Assembly: GCA_934716785.1 (NCBI GenBank)
Contig: CAKUYM010000170.1
Span: forward strand, 1 to 8,935
Origin: an uncultured Bacteroides sp.
GTDB lineage: Bacteria; Bacteroidota; Bacteroidia; Bacteroidales; Bacteroidaceae
DNA: 8,935 nucleotides
Reading direction: 5' to 3'
Below, piece after piece: positions 6,427-8,935 of this stretch. Each line of letters starts with the position of its first letter. Positions within the stretch are counted from its first letter, which is position 1. The translations under genes were made by a program, and so were the position numbers. The notes beneath the pieces are model-generated. The model had not been told where the DNA came from and searched no databases. It saw only the letters and a list, made by a program, of their open reading frames with translations.

Positions 6427-6520
6427 CACATTTATCATTGTAATAAGGTGGAAATGAGGTAAAAAGTTAGTCATAAACTTATTTTTTTTCAAAAAACGGG
6501 CGAAGAACACAGCAAAATGC

Positions 6521-6550
6521 TTTGACTAATCTCGAAAAGAAGTATATTTG
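6521..6550 (+). promoter_or_regulatory. promoter of the thioredoxin-like lipoprotein gene
   Basis: TTTG (6521-6524), an 18-base spacer and TATATTTG (6543-6550) match both Bacteroides promoter boxes. The start point would lie near 6557, leaving about 20 bases before the ATG at 6577. It is back-to-back with the pnp promoter; the -7 boxes are about 115 bases apart. Confidence 0.75.
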
Positions 6551-6576
6551 CATCTCGTAAATAACACACACTATAT

Positions 6577-7728
6577 ATGAAAAAGGTTACTTTTGCAGCG
6601 CTTGCCGCACTTACTATTACCGCTTGTAGTTCCGGTCCTCAATTCCAGGTGAACGGAGATGTATCGGGAGCTGATGGTAAAATGCTTTATCTCGAAGCCT
6701 CCGGTCTGGAAGGTATTGTTCCGCTCGATTCTGTAAAATTGAAAGGGGAAGGTACATTCAGTTTCAAGCAACCCCGTCCCGAATCGCCCGAATTTTACCG
6801 CTTGCGGGTAGACGACAAAGTCATCAACTTCTCCGTAGACTCCATCGAAACCGTCCGAATCAAGGCACCGTATGTAGATTTTTCTACGGCTTACACGGTG
6901 GAAGGTTCGGAAAACAGCAGCAAAATAAAAGAACTGGCATTGAAACAAATCCGGCTTCAGAAAGATGTGGACGACCTGCTGGCCGCATTGCGTGGCAACA
7001 AGATAGGGCATGACGTTTTCGAAAACAACCTTGCCTCACTGATCGACAATTATAAGAATGATGTAAAGGCAAACTATATATTTGCCGCTCCCAATACGGC
7101 AGCCGCATACTTTGCTTTGTTTCAAAAGTTGAACAACTATCTGATATTCGACCCGCTGAACAATAAAGATGACGTGAAGTGTTTTGCAGCCGTTGCCACG
7201 AGCCTCAACAACACGTTCCCCGATGCCGTACGTTCCAAGAATCTCTACAACATCGTAATTAAGGGAATGAAGAATACGCGCCAACCGCAAACGAAGACAC
7301 TGGAGATTCCGCAAGACAAGATTGTGGAAACCGGCATCATCGACATTGCCCTGCGCGACGTAAAAGGAAATGTGCGCAAGCTGACCGACCTGAAAGGCAA
7401 AGTGGTGTTGCTCGACTTCTCCGTATTCCAGTCGCCCGCCGGAGCTCCTCACAACATGTTGCTTCGCGAACTATATAACACATACGCTTCGCAAGGCTTG
7501 GAGATCTACCAAGTGTCTCTCGATGCAGACGAGCACTTCTGGAAAACATCGGCAAGCAATCTGCCATGGGTATGCGTGCGCGACGGCAACGGAGTGTACT
7601 CTACGAACGTAGCCGTATATAATGTACGTCAGGTTCCGTCCATCTTCCTGATTAACCGCAACAACGAGCTGAAGTTCCGCGGTGAAGAAATCAAAGATTT
7701 GGAAGCAACCGTCAAGTCATTGCTCTAA
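6577..7728 (+). CDS. lipoprotein with DUF4369-like N-terminus and cysteine-less thioredoxin-like domain
   Basis: A 383-residue exported lipoprotein: Lys2-Lys3, a hydrophobic stretch, then lipobox ITAC with the lipidated Cys17. Residues 22-105 (FQVNGDVSGADGKMLYLE, then PLDSVKLKGEGTFSF) match the DUF4369-type beta domain common before TlpA/AhpC-like domains in Bacteroidetes. Residues 115-245 are mainly helical. Residues 252-383 form a thioredoxin-like fold: DIALRDVKGNVRKLTDLKGKVVLLDF, then the segment where a W-C-x-x-C active site would sit (about 281-291, FSVFQSPAGAP), and the cis-proline loop VRQVPSIFLIN with P354. The CXXC pair is absent; apart from Cys17 only C202 and C333 remain. Disulfide exchange is therefore unlikely, and a binding or structural role in the envelope is more plausible. 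It has its own promoter, is divergent from pnp, and has no clear terminator before greA. Confidence 0.88.
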   Translation: MKKVTFAALAALTITACSSGPQFQVNGDVSGADGKMLYLEASGLEGIVPLDSVKLKGEGTFSFKQPRPESPEFYRLRVDDKVINFSVDSIETVRIKAPYVDFSTAYTVEGSENSSKIKELALKQIRLQKDVDDLLAALRGNKIGHDVFENNLASLIDNYKNDVKANYIFAAPNTAAAYFALFQKLNNYLIFDPLNNKDDVKCFAAVATSLNNTFPDAVRSKNLYNIVIKGMKNTRQPQTKTLEIPQDKIVETGIIDIALRDVKGNVRKLTDLKGKVVLLDFSVFQSPAGAPHNMLLRELYNTYASQGLEIYQVSLDADEHFWKTSASNLPWVCVRDGNGVYSTNVAVYNVRQVPSIFLINRNNELKFRGEEIKDLEATVKSLL

Positions 7729-7763
7729 AACCAAGAGCCGTTATATATAAGTTGTTATAAATT

Positions 7764-7786
7764 AGCATATTTCTTTTAAATATGTT
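7764..7786. repeat. short AT-rich inverted repeat upstream of the greA promoter
   Basis: AGCATATTT and AAATATGTT pair over 9 positions (one wobble) around CTTTT. There is no T run afterwards, so termination of the lipoprotein gene here would be inefficient. It might be a weak mRNA 3' end or a binding site upstream of greA. Confidence 0.25.
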
Positions 7787-7804
7787 ACACAGCATCATTT
7801 TTTG

Positions 7805-7836
7805 CTTGACACGTATCACTTAAAAGGCTATCTTTG
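7805..7836 (+). promoter_or_regulatory. greA promoter
   Basis: TATCTTTG (7829-7836) is a perfect Bacteroides -7 box. CTTGAC (7805-7810) supplies a TTG-type -33 element with an 18-20 base spacer. The predicted start is near 7843, 90 bases before the greA ATG, and upstream of a terminator-like hairpin. Confidence 0.7.
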
Positions 7837-7842
7837 CAAAGA

Positions 7843-7891
7843 AATCATGAAAAGAGGGTTCCAACATGTGGCCATGTTGGAATTCTTTTTT
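7843..7891 (+). ncRNA. predicted ~50-nt greA leader RNA (GraL-like arrangement)
   Basis: If polymerase stops at the hairpin ending at 7882, the greA promoter yields an RNA of about 45-50 bases that carries no coding sequence. In E. coli, greA has the same layout: a strong promoter, a short leader and an early terminator producing the GraL RNAs. Sequence similarity to GraL is neither claimed nor seen; the likeness is in arrangement only. Confidence 0.4.
7856..7891 (+). terminator. attenuator-like intrinsic terminator in the greA leader
   Basis: TTCCAACATG (7859-7868) and CATGTTGGAA (7873-7882) form a perfect 10-bp stem with loop TGGC, followed by TTCTTTTTT (7883-7891). The bases before it, GAAAAGAGGG, can pair with the T run and lengthen the stem. 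It lies between the greA promoter and the greA start, so full-length greA mRNA needs readthrough, or initiation from an unseen promoter after 7891. No alternative antiterminator stem is obvious. Confidence 0.75.
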
Positions 7892-7916
7892 GTTTATATG
7901 ACTATTAAAAACTATT

Positions 7917-7924
7917 AAAGGAGG
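7917..7924 (+). promoter_or_regulatory. strong Shine-Dalgarno sequence of greA
   Basis: AAAGGAGG lies 8 bases before the ATG at 7933 and fixes that start over the in-frame ATG at 7942. No other gene in this window has such a site. Just before it, ACTATTAAAA and ACTATTAAAG (7901-7920) form a tandem 10-base repeat that keeps the site in AU-rich, probably unpaired RNA. Confidence 0.75.
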
Positions 7925-7932
7925 AAAACATC

Positions 7933-8397
7933 ATGGCTTATATGTCAGAAGAAGGTTACAAGAAACTGATGGCGGAACTGAAAGAACTTGAAACAGTGGA
8001 ACGCCCAAAGATCTCCGCGGCAATAGCCGAAGCAAGAGATAAAGGAGATTTGTCGGAAAATGCGGAATACGATGCAGCCAAAGAGGCGCAAGGTATGCTC
8101 GAAATGCGTATCAACAAGCTGAAAGCTACTATCGCAGATGCAAAGATCATCGACGAGTCCAAACTCAAGACGGATTCCGTACAGATATTAAATAAGGTGG
8201 AGCTGAAGAACGTAAAGAACGGTATGAAGATGACTTATACCATCGTTTCCGAAAGCGAAGCCAACCTGAAGGAAGGCAAGATTTCCGTCAACACCCCTAT
8301 CGCACAAGGTTTGCTTGGCAAGAAGGTTGGTGATATTGCAGAAATTACCGTTCCGCAGGGAAAAATCGCATTGGAAGTAGTTAACATATCATTTTAA
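7933..8397 (+). CDS. greA: transcription elongation factor GreA
   Basis: A 154-residue GreA, close to the usual ~158. It enters the secondary channel of RNA polymerase and stimulates cleavage of the 3' end of RNA in backtracked complexes. The N-terminal coiled coil spans about residues 5-75, with the tip sequence ARDKGDLSENAEYDAAKE; D39 and E42 correspond to the acidic tip residues (D41, E44) of E. coli GreA that coordinate the catalytic metal. The C-terminal FKBP-like domain (about 82-154) contains SVNTPIAQGLLGKKVGDIAEITVP, typical of the family. Start choice is decided by the AAAGGAGG ribosome site. The leader hairpin at 7856-7891 suggests control by early termination. A HIT-family gene follows after 51 bases containing another hairpin, and no promoter is visible between them, so the two are probably co-transcribed. 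Confidence 0.97.
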   Translation: MAYMSEEGYKKLMAELKELETVERPKISAAIAEARDKGDLSENAEYDAAKEAQGMLEMRINKLKATIADAKIIDESKLKTDSVQILNKVELKNVKNGMKMTYTIVSESEANLKEGKISVNTPIAQGLLGKKVGDIAEITVPQGKIALEVVNISF

Positions 8398-8400
8398 CGC

Positions 8401-8438
8401 TAAGGCAGGTCTTCGCAGAAGGCTTGCCTTATTTTATC
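8401..8438 (+). terminator. hairpin between greA and the HIT gene (partial terminator or mRNA stabiliser)
   Basis: TAAGGCAGGTCTTC (8401-8414) pairs with GAAGGCTTGCCTTA (8418-8431) as a continuous 14-bp stem including two G-T wobbles, with a 3-base loop GCA. The following tract is short and broken (TTTTATC). It starts 3 bases after the greA stop and ends 17 bases before the HIT start, so it would lower HIT expression relative to greA or protect the greA 3' end rather than separate two operons. Confidence 0.7.
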
Positions 8439-8448
8439 TATAGAAGTT

Positions 8449-8841
8449 ATGGCAACAATATTCAGTAGAATCATCGCAGGCGAGATTCCCTGCTACAAGG
8501 TGGCGGAAGATGAGAAGTTTTTCGCTTTTCTCGATATCAACCCGTTGGTAAAAGGACATACATTGGTGGTGCCCAAACAGGAAGTGGATTATATATTCGA
8601 TTTGAGCGATGAAGACTTGGCTGCAATGCATGTGTTTGCAAAGAAAGTGGCCCGTGCCATCGAGAAAGCTTTCCCTTGCAAGAAAGTAGGTGAAGCCGTT
8701 ATCGGACTGGAAGTTCCTCACGCACACATTCATCTGATTCCTATCCAAAAAGAATCGGACATGCTGTTCTCTAATCCGAAACTGAAATTGTCGGACGAAG
8801 AATTCAAGTCCATAGCGCAAGCAATCAACTCCTCTCTATAA
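8449..8841 (+). CDS. HIT-family (histidine triad) nucleotide hydrolase
   Basis: A 130-residue HIT protein of the Hint/Fhit superfamily. Such proteins are cytoplasmic homodimers that hydrolyse AMP from adenosine phosphoramidates, adenylated lysine or dinucleotides; the natural substrate in Bacteroides is not established. The N-terminal part shows the classic IFSRIIAGEIPCYKV (4-18), FLDINPLVKGHTLVVPK (27-43) and a helical stretch at about 54-75. The triad is H91-A-H93-I-H95-L-I-P, matching H-phi-H-phi-H-phi-phi; the middle His93 is the expected nucleophile. The usual Asn-Gly-rich strand before the triad is GEAVIGLEVP here. The start ATGGCAACA gives the standard N-terminus, and no Shine-Dalgarno sequence is seen. 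Translation may depend on the greA transcript. Length is normal, with no extra domain. Confidence 0.95.
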   Translation: MATIFSRIIAGEIPCYKVAEDEKFFAFLDINPLVKGHTLVVPKQEVDYIFDLSDEDLAAMHVFAKKVARAIEKAFPCKKVGEAVIGLEVPHAHIHLIPIQKESDMLFSNPKLKLSDEEFKSIAQAINSSL

Positions 8842-8861
8842 AACATGATGATAAAATAAGC

Positions 8862-8900
8862 AAGAGGGTGTCCATCACTGGGCACCCTCTTCTATTATAT
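8862..8900 (+). terminator. terminator of the greA-HIT unit
   Basis: AAGAGGGTGTCC (8862-8873) and GGGCACCCTCTT (8880-8891) form a 12-bp stem with one G-T wobble and loop ATCACT, followed by an AT-rich tract with few consecutive T. It begins 20 bases after the HIT stop. Nothing further is recognisable in the last 35 bases of the window. Confidence 0.75.
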
Positions 8901-8935
8901 CTATTATGATATTATATGCTTATACTGTCTATATC

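Noticed and set aside
6466..6490. Weak hairpin AAGTT...AACTT followed by a T run upstream of the lipoprotein gene
   Set aside because: The stem is only 5 bp, and no + strand gene lies upstream for it to terminate.
6379..6510. 44-codon N-terminal extension of PNPase
   Set aside because: The extension crosses the predicted pnp promoter and start point, and PNPases begin near [12 protein letters not shown] sequence.

Overview
The window reads as a chromosomal segment from Bacteroides or a close Bacteroidales relative. Supporting signs are a SusC/SusD-type outer-membrane glycan uptake pair, lipoproteins with short Bacteroides-style signal peptides, gene starts mostly lacking Shine-Dalgarno sequences, and repeated matches to the Bacteroides promoter (-7 box TAnnTTTG, with a TTTG-like -33 box 17-20 bases upstream). 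Species cannot be assigned from the sequence alone.

Layout. (1) Bases 1-2403, + strand: the last 300 residues of a SusC-family TonB-dependent transporter, then its SusD-family lipoprotein partner. This is the 3' part of a polysaccharide utilisation locus; no degradative enzyme follows. (2) Bases 2404-4191: an AT-rich accessory stretch. It holds a promoter-plus-terminator unit that could make an ~80-nt RNA, a convergent RhuM-type gene with a degenerate phospholipase-D-like C-terminus, a 47-codon remnant of an IS110-family transposase, a cluster of short tandem repeats whose best part is a 22-bp-period dyad array, and a possible 36-residue membrane peptide. (3) Bases 4192-6378, - strand: complete pnp (polynucleotide phosphorylase) with its terminator and a short leader. 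(4) Bases 6521-7728, + strand: a divergently transcribed lipoprotein with a thioredoxin-like C-terminal domain that has lost the CXXC active site. (5) Bases 7805-8900, + strand: greA followed by a HIT-family nucleotide hydrolase, probably one transcription unit. It has a terminator-like hairpin between promoter and greA, another hairpin between the genes, and a terminator after the second gene.

Functional links. The SusCD pair imports an unidentified glycan. pnp (RNA decay), greA (rescue of backtracked RNA polymerase) and the HIT protein are housekeeping genes. The most unusual material is the repeat-rich, IS-scarred segment between the glycan locus and pnp, and two short promoter-to-terminator units: one in front of greA, recalling the E. 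coli GraL leader RNAs, and one after susD.
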